This document shows, in pieces, positions 8,709-16,800 of a stretch of 31,399 bases of DNA. The notes beneath the pieces were generated by a model, which saw only the letters and a program-made list of their open reading frames with translations, was not told the origin of the DNA and made no database searches. Source of the stretch: Ruminococcus flavefaciens (GTDB lineage: Bacteria; Bacillota; Clostridia; Oscillospirales; Ruminococcaceae); the NCBI GenBank assembly GCA_002371825.1, contig DFHF01000015.1, forward strand, positions 1 to 31,399, written 5' to 3'. Made by a program: the position numbers and the translations under genes. Position 1 is the stretch's first letter, and each line of letters starts with the position of its first letter.

Positions 8709-8733
8709 AAAAAAGCCGCACTTTCGTGCGGCC
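8709..8733 (-). terminator. Rho-independent terminator of the GH44 gene
   Basis: GCCGCAC/GTGCGGC (8715-8721 and 8726-8732) around a four-base loop, followed on the minus strand by six T residues. Confidence 0.9.
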
Positions 8734-8740
8734 CCGAAGA

Positions 8741-11092
8741 TTATTTCTCCGGAAGAGAGGGAATTATTTTAAGCAGGTATTTCTGAATAGCAAGAGCATC
8801 CTTAGGAGTAATGCCTTCGCCGTCCTTTGAAACGTCAGCATTCTTTTTGCCCTCAGGAGTGATATGATTCTCTTCACTTCCGTCCTCGCCGAATCTGTCG
8901 CCATTGGAAAGGCTCTGCATTACGAGAACAGCGTCGTTCATCTTTACCACACCGTCGCAGTCGGCATCGCCCCATACTCTGTCATCGTCATGGTGCTCGC
9001 CAGTGTGATCGTACTCATAAACAAGAGTGATGCTGTTGTAGGTAACTGTAACATCCTCACCGGTCTCGCTGTTTGTAGAGGACTTCCACCAATCCTGGAA
9101 CTCGATGGAATCATCGCCTATCTTAGCTTCCATTTCATCCGAAGTATCCGGGCCGGTCATAACAGTGAATGTTCCGTCAAATATTACCTCAGCCTCACCT
9201 GAGCCTGCACCGTAGGAATAAGCCTTGTTGCCCCATACTGTAGAACCGTCTGCAAGGATCATCTTGTTGAAGCAGAGACCGCCGCCTCCGCCGTACCAGC
9301 CGGCACCTGTTGAGCAGCTTGAAGAATAGCTGATAACAGCCTTCTTGAGGGCATCCTTATCAGAGATCGGTATAGTGTAGTAACCGTTTGCATTCTTTGA
9401 AAGCTCGCTGAAGCTGAACTTCTCTTCCTTGATCTCAATATCAGGAGCCTCATAAACAGTCTTGTCAGTTGCCTTGTCTGAAAGAACTATCTGTGCTACA
9501 GAAAGAGGCGGGAGCTCAACTGTGACCTTATTGCCGGAGAGATCGTTCTTGACATCGATTATGCGTATATCGCTGTGATCCTGCTCGATAGCATAAACTA
9601 CAGCGCTCTTGTAGCTGCTTGAGGAACCTGAGAGAGTGATCTCAGCCTTTTCGGATTCAGTCTTATTCTTGTTAGATACCACAACAGTAACTTTTGAATC
9701 ATCACTGCCGTTTATAGCAGCAAAAGCTGCTGACTTTGAAAGATCCTCAGTTGAAGCTTCAACGAGAGTATCACCGAAGGCTGAACCTTCTCCGTCGTAA
9801 TTGGTATAGAGGTTTATAGCTGACTCTACATAGGGAGCTTCGGGCAGTGTTCCCCAGTATGTAGCGAAGTAAACATCATTCATGGCAAAAGCACCGAGAG
9901 CCTCTGCTTCTGCGATAGCTGATACTGAGGTCTTGCCGACGTTCTTTTCATTTCCGATATCAGCAACATTGTACTCGGATATAGCTATCTTTGTGCCTGG
10001 ATAGTACTGGTCAACAGTGCTTTTGAGCCAGGGCAGCACAGGGAAATATTTTCCCCAGTAGGGCTGGAGCCAGCTGTTCTCCACATATGAAGGATCGTAG
10101 AGACTTCTTGCAGCCTGTAATCTTGAATCGTCATTTGCACAGTCCTGAGCATAGTAGTGGATATCGATAACATCCAGAAGGCGCTTGCCGTTTTCCTGCT
10201 CAGCCTTTGCCATCTGATCGAGGTAGTAGCCGAGGTAGCTGGAGTAATCATTCTTCACCTTCTGCCAGTCAGGATCGCTGTACTTCTCTCCGTCTCCGGC
10301 CTGAGCACAGGGAAGGATCCCCCAGAAAGCAGGTCCGAAGATTTCGGCATTAGGGTCAATATCCTTGACTACCTTTGCAAGCTCTATAGACTTTGATACC
10401 AGCTCGCTGTTGCTGACCTCCTCAGGGTGGATCAGCGGGTGTGTGTCGTTCCAGAGAACAGGCTCATTATCGAGGCTGTAGCCCTGTATTCCCTTCTTTG
10501 TAGTAGAATCGCCCAGTGTCTTAACGATGTAGTTCACATATTCATCCATGTAAACAACTCCGTCTTCAAGATCAGGCTCAAGAGAGAGTTCTCCGTCCTT
10601 CTTGAATTCCACCTTGTTCCAGCGCTTTGAAGGAGCTTTTTCTTCAGCAGTAACAGTACCGTTCTTATCAGCAGAAACATAGCCAGCCATCTGAAGTGTT
10701 GCCAGCTTATAAGGGATATCGTACTTGTCACCGAAGCCGGAGAGCTTTCTTACAGCAGAGCCTGCTCCGTCAGTGATATCGCCGATATTAGTATCAGAGC
10801 TGTGATGCCAGTCCTCACCGGCATTTGACCAGTTTGTCTCCCAGTTATAGCCTGTGAAGCGGTTTCCGCCCTGTCTGATATTCTTTACAGTAACATTCTT
10901 CACATTTCCTGCATCGAAAGCATTGACACCGTAAATATAGGGGCTAATCTCCTTCTTGTCGCCGTCCAGCTTGACATTGACCTTCATTGAATAGGATGCT
11001 TCCTCAGCGGAAACACTTCCAACCGGCATAACAGCCGCATTTGCCAGCACACATACGCCTGCCAGCAGACCTGAAAAGCTTCTTTTAAACAT
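8741..11092 (-). CDS. GH44 xyloglucanase/endoglucanase with carbohydrate-binding module and dockerin
   Basis: 783 residues. Signal peptide 1-29 (cleavage after VSA). The GH44 catalytic region runs from about 35 to 540: the acid/base is Glu210 in SLDNEPVLW followed by THPLIHP, and the nucleophile is Glu373 in ISEYNVADIGN. Residues about 555-695 form a beta-rich module with WYGGGGGLCFN, possibly one of the binding modules described from ruminococcal GH44 enzymes such as CBM76. That assignment is tentative. A type I dockerin covers 707-776, with calcium loops DADCDGVVKMND and DVSKDGEGITPKD and a long insert between them, as in R. flavefaciens. AGGAGGAT precedes the ATG. It lies 21 bp after the XRE regulator and probably shares its transcript. 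Role: cellulosomal attack on xyloglucan, cellulose or mixed beta-glucan. Confidence 0.92.
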   Translation of the reverse strand: MFKRSFSGLLAGVCVLANAAVMPVGSVSAEEASYSMKVNVKLDGDKKEISPYIYGVNAFDAGNVKNVTVKNIRQGGNRFTGYNWETNWSNAGEDWHHSSDTNIGDITDGAGSAVRKLSGFGDKYDIPYKLATLQMAGYVSADKNGTVTAEEKAPSKRWNKVEFKKDGELSLEPDLEDGVVYMDEYVNYIVKTLGDSTTKKGIQGYSLDNEPVLWNDTHPLIHPEEVSNSELVSKSIELAKVVKDIDPNAEIFGPAFWGILPCAQAGDGEKYSDPDWQKVKNDYSSYLGYYLDQMAKAEQENGKRLLDVIDIHYYAQDCANDDSRLQAARSLYDPSYVENSWLQPYWGKYFPVLPWLKSTVDQYYPGTKIAISEYNVADIGNEKNVGKTSVSAIAEAEALGAFAMNDVYFATYWGTLPEAPYVESAINLYTNYDGEGSAFGDTLVEASTEDLSKSAAFAAINGSDDSKVTVVVSNKNKTESEKAEITLSGSSSSYKSAVVYAIEQDHSDIRIIDVKNDLSGNKVTVELPPLSVAQIVLSDKATDKTVYEAPDIEIKEEKFSFSELSKNANGYYTIPISDKDALKKAVISYSSSCSTGAGWYGGGGGLCFNKMILADGSTVWGNKAYSYGAGSGEAEVIFDGTFTVMTGPDTSDEMEAKIGDDSIEFQDWWKSSTNSETGEDVTVTYNSITLVYEYDHTGEHHDDDRVWGDADCDGVVKMNDAVLVMQSLSNGDRFGEDGSEENHITPEGKKNADVSKDGEGITPKDALAIQKYLLKIIPSLPEK

Positions 11093-11113
11093 TTTTATCC
11101 TCCTGAAGTGTGT

Positions 11114-11962
11114 TTATTCGTTATGCTCCTCTGTTCTGAAGGGAGCCTTTGACCATGTATCTATGTCCGGTTCTCTGTACGAAAGGAAATTCACCAGTGA
11201 TTCCGCAAGGGTGAAGATACCGAGAAGCGGAACATTGTGGACGTACCCATACATCGGGAAGGTACTGTCCCCGGTATTAGCGGTTATCTTCCACATTATA
11301 CCAAACCTGTCGAACCTGTCCACGATATCTGATACCACGTCCAGCGGCATATCCAGTGCCTTTGCGATATGCTCCTTGGTTATGAAGATATTTCTCTCAA
11401 GGGTCTCAGCGAGGCATATTATCTTCAGCGCATTTTCATCAGCAAGGAAGCCGAACAGCTCAATTATTCTCTGGCTGACCTTAAAATAGCTGTTTATGCC
11501 TTTTTCCGGGATGCGCATGAAGCAGAAATACTGCATATCCTGATTGAGTCTTGCAACAGCAAGCTCATAGTCGGTGCGGAGCTGAGAGAAAGTCTCTCTC
11601 TGGAGCTGCTCCGGGAACCTGATATTCTCCGGAGTGACACTGCTGTTATATGCACACAGCATATGATAGAGCTGTTCCATTACCAGTGCGCCCTTGTCCT
11701 CCGGCGGAAGGTTCTGGAGCTTCTCTGCGGCTGCACGGCCGACATCGACGGCTCCGCTCTCCTCCTTGAGGCCGAAAAGCGTATCGAGGGACACGTCCAG
11801 TATCTTTGAAAGCTTCGGCAGCAGTTCTCCGTCAGGATAGCTGCCCTTCTCCCATTTTGATACAGCCTGGGGAGTCACCATCAGCAGTGAAGCAAGACGG
11901 CTCTGGGTAAGTCCGGCTTTCTTGCGGTATTTTATAAGGTTTTCACTGAATTTATTATCCAT
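11114..11962 (-). CDS. XRE-family transcriptional regulator with C-terminal winged-helix-like domain
   Basis: 282 residues from ATG at 11962. An HTH-XRE domain spans about 5-65 (KAGLTQSRLASLLMVTPQAVSKWEKG). A long helical region follows. A possible second DNA-binding domain lies near 180-235 (FITKEHIAKALDMPLDVVSDIVDRFDRFGI). The frame is open back to a TTG at 12073, but the proximal promoter lies inside that stretch and only the ATG at 11962 has a ribosome site (GGAGAGG), so the shorter form is chosen. An ATG at 12034 sits right at the predicted transcription start and could be leaderless. It probably controls itself and the co-transcribed GH44 gene. The ligand is unknown. Confidence 0.8.
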   Translation of the reverse strand: MDNKFSENLIKYRKKAGLTQSRLASLLMVTPQAVSKWEKGSYPDGELLPKLSKILDVSLDTLFGLKEESGAVDVGRAAAEKLQNLPPEDKGALVMEQLYHMLCAYNSSVTPENIRFPEQLQRETFSQLRTDYELAVARLNQDMQYFCFMRIPEKGINSYFKVSQRIIELFGFLADENALKIICLAETLERNIFITKEHIAKALDMPLDVVSDIVDRFDRFGIMWKITANTGDSTFPMYGYVHNVPLLGIFTLAESLVNFLSYREPDIDTWSKAPFRTEEHNE

Positions 11963-12040
11963 ATGCAAAGCATCCTCTCCGGATTTGGCTCTGCAAGGGA
12001 TATCCGTTTTCTTTTCTTTCAAACCGTTCTTCATGTTTAT

Positions 12041-12069
12041 ATGATAACACAGTAACCGGTTGAATTCAA
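12041..12069 (-). promoter_or_regulatory. Proximal promoter of the XRE-GH44 operon, with palindrome in the spacer
   Basis: TTGAAT (12064-12069) and TATCAT (12041-12046) are 17 bp apart. The spacer carries the palindrome AACCGGTT (12054-12061), and AAACC-ct-GGTTT lies just upstream (12092-12103). Both are candidate operators for the XRE protein. Confidence 0.7.
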
Positions 12070-12131
12070 GCAAGACATTCTTTGCAAAGTTAAACCCTGG
12101 TTTGTAAAATCAACTATTGGTTGCTGAGGAT

Positions 12132-12160
12132 ATTATAGCATATCCAAGCTGATATTGCAA
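12132..12160 (-). promoter_or_regulatory. Distal promoter of the XRE-GH44 operon
   Basis: TTGCAA (12155-12160) and TATAAT (12132-12137) with a 17-bp spacer. The transcript would start near 12125 and carry a leader of about 160 nt. It lies just after the SulP terminator. Confidence 0.6.
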
Positions 12161-12161
12161 T

Positions 12162-12185
12162 AAAAAACTGCCGCACAGGCGGCAG
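12162..12185 (-). terminator. Rho-independent terminator of the SulP gene
   Basis: CTGCCGC/GCGGCAG (12168-12174 and 12179-12185) with a four-base loop, then six T residues on the minus strand. Confidence 0.9.
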
Positions 12186-12196
12186 TAGTTATTAAG

Positions 12197-14374
12197 CTAT
12201 TTTTCCTCTTCACCATAGAAGCTCTCGATTATCGGTACATATTCCGGAGCAGTTTCCCTGAGCTTTTTCAGAGCTGTTCTCCTGTGGCTAAGGAGCATAT
12301 CATACAGCTTCGGGTCATGCTCACGGAGTTTCTGCTCAAAGCGCTGATCGTGCTCTCTTATCACAGCCAGCGCCTTAGGATTCTTCTCAGCTATCCTTCC
12401 TGCCAGGAAGATCCTTCTGCGCTCAATGGCCTCTTCGATCTTCAAAGGCTCTATTTTCAGCTTTTCAGCCAGCTCCCGCAAATGGGCCTGGATATGCTCC
12501 AGCAGCTCCTCCTGATCCGGTTCACTGATACCGTCCCAGGGCTTTGCGGCTATGACCTCACTCAACTGAGCTTCCGGGTCATTTTCCGGACTGATATCCT
12601 CAAGAAGCCTCTCGGCATATTTCTCAAATTCCTCATCTGCATCCGCACCGAAAGCCCATTCAAATTCAAGTCTGTTATGATTCCCGGCTGTCAGCACCCT
12701 GTCTGCCGGCAGATCAGCATCCTCCAGTTCATACGGCGGAGCTATCCCGGCAGCAAGCAGTGCAGCAGGAATAGTTCTTCGGCAGCAGCCCTTGCTGACC
12801 AGCTCTCCAAGTCCCAATTGCCTGAACCTGTCATTCAGCGAGCCTATATGGGAGGCGAAATACAGAATTATCCCCTTGTCCGCAAGCTGTTTTTCAAGGG
12901 AGGCTATCTTGTCGGCAGATGTGATATCGATATTGCATATCGCTCCGGAATCAACGACCACGCACCTTGTCTCCTCTGTGACTGCCGACTCGATATCATC
13001 GGTAAAAATACCGATATTGGCAAAGTAGAGGTTGCCGGAAAAACGGTATATCACCGCATTTTTAAGCGGCACAGCATAGGTGTTGCGGTCAAGGCTGTGG
13101 AAGCCCTCGTGGCCTGCTATCACTCCGAGGAATGACCTTTTCGGATTGGCTGTATTCACGATGACCGATATGAATGAGAGCACAACTCCTATCATTACAC
13201 CATAGACTGTTCCGAACACAAGCACTCCGAAAAAGGCAGCAAAGAATATTATCAGCTCACGTCTGTCCTGACGGTAAAGCCGGCCGATAAGCTCAAACTC
13301 CACAGCCCCAAGAAGTGCGGAAATAACGATAGCGGTCAGTACAGGCACAGGCAGGTACTGTATAAAGCCGGTACCGAAAAGCAGTATCATCATCATTGAA
13401 ACAGAGGCCGCTGCTGACATTATCTGCGACTTTCCGCCGTACTGCTCACCCATGGAGCTTCTTGACACAGAGCCGTTCACCGGACAGCATCCCACTGCAC
13501 AAGCTGCAAGATTTCCCAGTGAATAAACCATTATCTCACGGTTGTTGTTTATCTTATATCCGTTTTTGTTGGCCATATTATTCGAGGCAAGAAGCGTTTC
13601 AGCCATTATGACCACTGCCACCGTCAGACTTGTAGTCAGCACTTCATTTATATGTGACAGGTCCATCTCAGGCAGCTTCCATGCGGGAAGTCCCCTGCTT
13701 ATAGCAGAAAGCTTTGCCACATCGTATCTGTCAGCAAATCCGCTGTATCCTATAACAGCTCCCGCAGCCATGATAAATACCGACATAGGCAGCTTCGGCA
13801 TAAGCTTTTTAGAAAGCAGAAGAATAAACAATGCGCCGCCGCCAAGTATAAGTGACATATAGTTGAAGCTGTCCATACAGGTGACAGCGATATGTGCCAG
13901 CAGCTCCACTATCTCACCGCTTCCGCTTGTACCGCCAAGCAGCTTTGGTATCTGCATGAATATGATAGTGGTCGATATACCGCTGATAAAGCCTCCCATT
14001 ACCGGAGTGGATATATAAGTCACCACTCTTCCGGCTCTGATAAGACTCAGCAGTATCAGCCATATCCCGACAAAAAACGTGACCATAGGAACTATCTTCA
14101 CAGCTTCATCAGAACCTGACTCAATTCCTGCGGACACAAGAAACGCTCCGACCAGTGCAGCAGGTGCGGCATCCACACCGAATATGAACTGCTTTGATGT
14201 AGAAAGCAGCCCGAATATCAGTATGGGAAATATGGAGCCATACAGACCGTAAGCTGCCGGAAGTCCGGCCACCTGAGCATATCCCATAGATATGGGTATA
14301 GAAACAAGTGCGATAATTATCCCAGTAAATATATCTTTAAGAGCAGAGCTCTTAGTCATGTTATTCAGTTTCAA
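12197..14374 (-). CDS. SulP-family anion transporter with STAS domain and unusual C-terminal extension
   Basis: 725 residues from TTG at 14374, placed five bases after GGAGGAG. The upstream ATG at 14404 sits at the transcription start and is unlikely. Residues 10-410 hold the SulP membrane domain with the signature GYAQVAGLPAAYGLYGS near 31-47 and many hydrophobic helices. The STAS domain spans about 432-550 (NAVIYRFSGNLYFAN, VVVDSGAICNIDIT). SulP proteins carry sulfate, bicarbonate, dicarboxylates or other anions; the substrate cannot be read here. Residues about 570-725 are an extra charged helical region with the near-repeat REHDQRFEQKL/REHDPKLYDML, not usual for the family. It has its own promoter and terminator. 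Confidence 0.88.
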   Translation of the reverse strand: MKLNNMTKSSALKDIFTGIIIALVSIPISMGYAQVAGLPAAYGLYGSIFPILIFGLLSTSKQFIFGVDAAPAALVGAFLVSAGIESGSDEAVKIVPMVTFFVGIWLILLSLIRAGRVVTYISTPVMGGFISGISTTIIFMQIPKLLGGTSGSGEIVELLAHIAVTCMDSFNYMSLILGGGALFILLLSKKLMPKLPMSVFIMAAGAVIGYSGFADRYDVAKLSAISRGLPAWKLPEMDLSHINEVLTTSLTVAVVIMAETLLASNNMANKNGYKINNNREIMVYSLGNLAACAVGCCPVNGSVSRSSMGEQYGGKSQIMSAAASVSMMMILLFGTGFIQYLPVPVLTAIVISALLGAVEFELIGRLYRQDRRELIIFFAAFFGVLVFGTVYGVMIGVVLSFISVIVNTANPKRSFLGVIAGHEGFHSLDRNTYAVPLKNAVIYRFSGNLYFANIGIFTDDIESAVTEETRCVVVDSGAICNIDITSADKIASLEKQLADKGIILYFASHIGSLNDRFRQLGLGELVSKGCCRRTIPAALLAAGIAPPYELEDADLPADRVLTAGNHNRLEFEWAFGADADEEFEKYAERLLEDISPENDPEAQLSEVIAAKPWDGISEPDQEELLEHIQAHLRELAEKLKIEPLKIEEAIERRRIFLAGRIAEKNPKALAVIREHDQRFEQKLREHDPKLYDMLLSHRRTALKKLRETAPEYVPIIESFYGEEEK

Positions 14375-14407
14375 AGTATCTCCTCCGGGAAAAAGTCTTA
14401 CCATGAT

Positions 14408-14436
14408 ATTATATCACATCATGCATATTTTTTCAA
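14408..14436 (-). promoter_or_regulatory. Promoter of the SulP gene
   Basis: TTGAAA (14431-14436) and TATAAT (14408-14413) on the minus strand, spacer 17 bp. The start is predicted near 14401, which leaves a 26-nt leader to the TTG codon and excludes the ATG at 14404. Confidence 0.82.
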
Positions 14437-14483
14437 TCTGCGGATAAGCCGGGCAGATATATGCTGATTTATGTCATACACAC

Positions 14484-14512
14484 TTGAAAAACCTACGGCT
14501 TAGTGTTATAAT
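14484..14512 (+). promoter_or_regulatory. Promoter of the hpt-pbuG operon
   Basis: TTGAAA (14484-14489) and TATAAT (14507-14512) with 17 bp between. It fixes the hpt start downstream, although the frame is open back to 14484. No purine riboswitch was recognised in the short leader. Confidence 0.85.
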
Positions 14513-14573
14513 GGACTATATCAGCAGGGAAAATATTTCCTGCAAAATAATCAGAAATGAATGGAGTGGTAAT

Positions 14574-15140
14574 ATGAATTTTGCAGACCCCGAAACCTAC
14601 AGAAGCGGCATCAATCGAGTACTTATATCCGAGGATGAGATCAAGGAGGCTATAAAAAAAGCCGGAAAAATGATCTCCGATTCCTACGACGGACGTCCGC
14701 TGCTCCTTGTCAGTGTCCTTAAAGGAGCTTTCGTTTTCCTTGCCGACCTTTGCAGGGCCGTGGATGTTCCCTGCGAGATAGACTTCATGGAAGCGAAGAG
14801 CTATTATGCCGATACAAAATCATCCGGAAGCGTTGCTATAACAATGGACCTCAAGCATGATATCAGCAAATACCACGTTATAATAGTTGAGGATATAATA
14901 GATACCGGAAGAACTCTCAGCGAGGTAATAAAGCTTCTCAAGGCAAGAGAGCCTCTTTCTCTGAGAGTAATCACCCTGCTGGACAAGCCCTCACGGCGTG
15001 TAGTAGAGCTTGAAGCTGATTATTCACTCTTCACCATCCCCGATCTTTTTGTTATCGGATACGGACTCGACTACGGAGAATACTACCGCAATCTTCCGTA
15101 CATAGCCGAGTACAGTGAAGGAGGCGGAGAAGATGCTTGA
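14574..15140 (+). CDS. hpt: Hypoxanthine phosphoribosyltransferase
   Basis: 188 residues from ATG at 14574 with GGAGTGG upstream. The PRPP-binding motif is VIIVEDIIDTGRTL (about residues 101-114). LLLVSVLKGAFVFLADL near 40-56 and the C-terminal IGYGLDYGEYYRNLPYI are the other family blocks of bacterial HPRT. It converts hypoxanthine (and often guanine) plus PRPP to IMP (GMP) in purine salvage. Its last bases overlap the start of the purine permease, so uptake and salvage are made together. Confidence 0.95.
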   Translation: MNFADPETYRSGINRVLISEDEIKEAIKKAGKMISDSYDGRPLLLVSVLKGAFVFLADLCRAVDVPCEIDFMEAKSYYADTKSSGSVAITMDLKHDISKYHVIIVEDIIDTGRTLSEVIKLLKAREPLSLRVITLLDKPSRRVVELEADYSLFTIPDLFVIGYGLDYGEYYRNLPYIAEYSEGGGEDA

Positions 15141-16491
15141 AAAGCTATTTAAGCTCAGACAGAACCATACCGATGCCAAGACTGAGATTGCCGCAGGTAT
15201 CACCACATTCCTCACAATGGCATATATCCTTGCAGTAAACCCGAATATACTCTCAGCAGCCGGAATGGACAGCACTGCCGTACTTCTGGCTACTTGTATA
15301 GCCTCTTTCATAGGAACAGCCTGCATGGCCTTCATGGCAAATCTTCCGTTTGCTCTTTCTGCCGGCATGGGACTGAATGCATTCATGGCTTATACAGTCG
15401 TTATCGACAAGGGCTATTCGTGGCAGACAGCTCTGCTGGCTGTATTCATAGAGGGAGTCATCTTTATCATACTGTCGCTGACAAATGTCCGTGAGGCTAT
15501 CTTCAACTGCATCCCCCTCTCCCTCAAGAAGGCAGTATCAGTAGGAATAGGTCTTTTCATATGCTTCATAGGCCTTCAGAATTCAGGCCTTGCAAAGCCC
15601 TCAGCAACACTTGTATCTCTTGTGGACTTCACCGAGGATTTCAACACTTCAGGCATTTGTGCACTGCTGGCACTGATAGGAGTCCTGCTCACAGCCGTAC
15701 TTTATATACGCAAAGTCAGAGGCTCAATACTCATAGGAATATTCATCACATGGGGACTTGGAATGATATGCGAGGCCACAGGCCTCTACAAGCCCGACGA
15801 TGAAACCTTTTTCACCCTCTTCCCCAAATTTGAAATGACAGATTTCTCAAAGCTGGGCAAGACCTTCGGACAGTGCTTTGACGCAGACCTTGACAACGTG
15901 GGCATATTCAATTTCATCGTGGTCATCTTCTCGTTCCTATTCGTTGATTTCTTCGACACCCTCGGAACACTTATCGGTGTAAGCTCAAAGGCAGGAATGC
16001 TCGATAAGAACGGCAAGCTCCCCAGAATAAAGCCTGCACTTATGGCTGACGCTGTTGCAACATCTGCCGGAGCAGTCCTCGGTACTTCAACAACTACCAC
16101 ATTTGTAGAATCAGCCTCCGGTGTTGCAGCCGGCGGAAGAACAGGTCTCACAGCGCTGACAACTGCTGTGCTCTTCCTGCTCTCCATGTTCTTTGCACCT
16201 ATCTTCATAGCTATCCCGTACTTTGCCACAGCTCCTGCACTCATAATCGTAGGCTTCCTTATGTTCAGCTCTGTTACTGAGATAAAATTCGGAGAGAAGC
16301 ACTACACCGAGGCTATCCCCGCATATCTCTGCATCATGGCAATGCCCCTGTTCTACAGTATCTCAGAGGGTATTGCTCTCGGAGTTATCTCCTATACCGT
16401 TATAAATCTGACCTGCGGAAACAGGAAAAAGGTTCATCCCCTTATGTATGTTCTTACCATACTCTTCATACTGAAATACGCTTTCCTGTGA
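15133..16491 (+). CDS. pbuG: Guanine/hypoxanthine permease, NCS2 (AzgA/PbuG) family
   Basis: 452 residues from ATG at 15133, eight bases after AAGGAGG. A GTG 18 bases earlier lacks a ribosome site. The protein is highly hydrophobic with 12 or more membrane segments. It carries AzgA-type motifs: TTFLTMAYILAVNP near residues 25-38, NLPFALSAGMGLNAFMAY in the first third, VDFFDTLGTLIGV mid-protein and GTSTTTTFVESASGVAAGGRTGLTAL in the last third. It imports purine bases by proton symport and is translationally coupled to hpt (8-bp overlap). Confidence 0.92.
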   Translation: MLEKLFKLRQNHTDAKTEIAAGITTFLTMAYILAVNPNILSAAGMDSTAVLLATCIASFIGTACMAFMANLPFALSAGMGLNAFMAYTVVIDKGYSWQTALLAVFIEGVIFIILSLTNVREAIFNCIPLSLKKAVSVGIGLFICFIGLQNSGLAKPSATLVSLVDFTEDFNTSGICALLALIGVLLTAVLYIRKVRGSILIGIFITWGLGMICEATGLYKPDDETFFTLFPKFEMTDFSKLGKTFGQCFDADLDNVGIFNFIVVIFSFLFVDFFDTLGTLIGVSSKAGMLDKNGKLPRIKPALMADAVATSAGAVLGTSTTTTFVESASGVAAGGRTGLTALTTAVLFLLSMFFAPIFIAIPYFATAPALIIVGFLMFSSVTEIKFGEKHYTEAIPAYLCIMAMPLFYSISEGIALGVISYTVINLTCGNRKKVHPLMYVLTILFILKYAFL

Positions 16492-16514
16492 TAAACGGTC
16501 AATAACTTCACATC

Positions 16515-16565
16515 AAAAAAGGCGCACAGACAGACTTAAAAGAGTTTGCTCTGTACGCCTTTTAT
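16515..16565. terminator. Terminator after the purine salvage operon
   Basis: AAAAGGCG-c-ACAG (16517-16529) pairs with CTGT-a-CGCCTTTT (16551-16563). The run of A before and T after the stem lets it work on either strand. Confidence 0.75.
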
Positions 16566-16671
16566 CATGCGGCAGCACCGATAAATAATATAACAATTAG
16601 CAAAAATTGAAAAAAGCCCCTTTCCCCTCTTAAAATCCGCAAATGGTGATAATACAATTCCACCAAATCTG

Positions 16672-16700
16672 TTGACTAATTCTTTAATATATGATATAAT
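16672..16700 (+). promoter_or_regulatory. Promoter of the LRR-dockerin gene
   Basis: TTGACT (16672-16677) and TATAAT (16695-16700) with a 17-bp spacer. Transcription should begin near 16707. Confidence 0.85.
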
Positions 16701-16712
16701 ACTTACTAAGAA

Positions 16713-16760
16713 CTGTTTGCTGACGTTTCATCTGTCCCTACGGAATGTCAGTCCAAACAG
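16713..16760 (+). promoter_or_regulatory. 5'-proximal mRNA hairpin of the LRR-dockerin transcript
   Basis: CTGTTTGCTGAC (16713-16724) pairs with GTCAG-tc-CAAACAG (16747-16760): 12 bp with a two-base bulge, starting about six bases into the transcript. It is not followed by T residues, so it is more likely a stabilising 5' structure than a terminator. Confidence 0.5.
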
Positions 16761-16800
16761 AAGGACATTTTTACTATCATAATAACAGGAGGGGTTATTT

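Noticed and set aside
12284..13135. A 283-codon frame antisense to the SulP gene
   Set aside because: SulP is strongly supported by motifs, promoter and terminator; the antisense product has no domain and no ribosome site.
14404..14404. ATG at 14404 as the SulP start
   Set aside because: It sits at the predicted transcription start, while TTG at 14374 has an ideal ribosome site.
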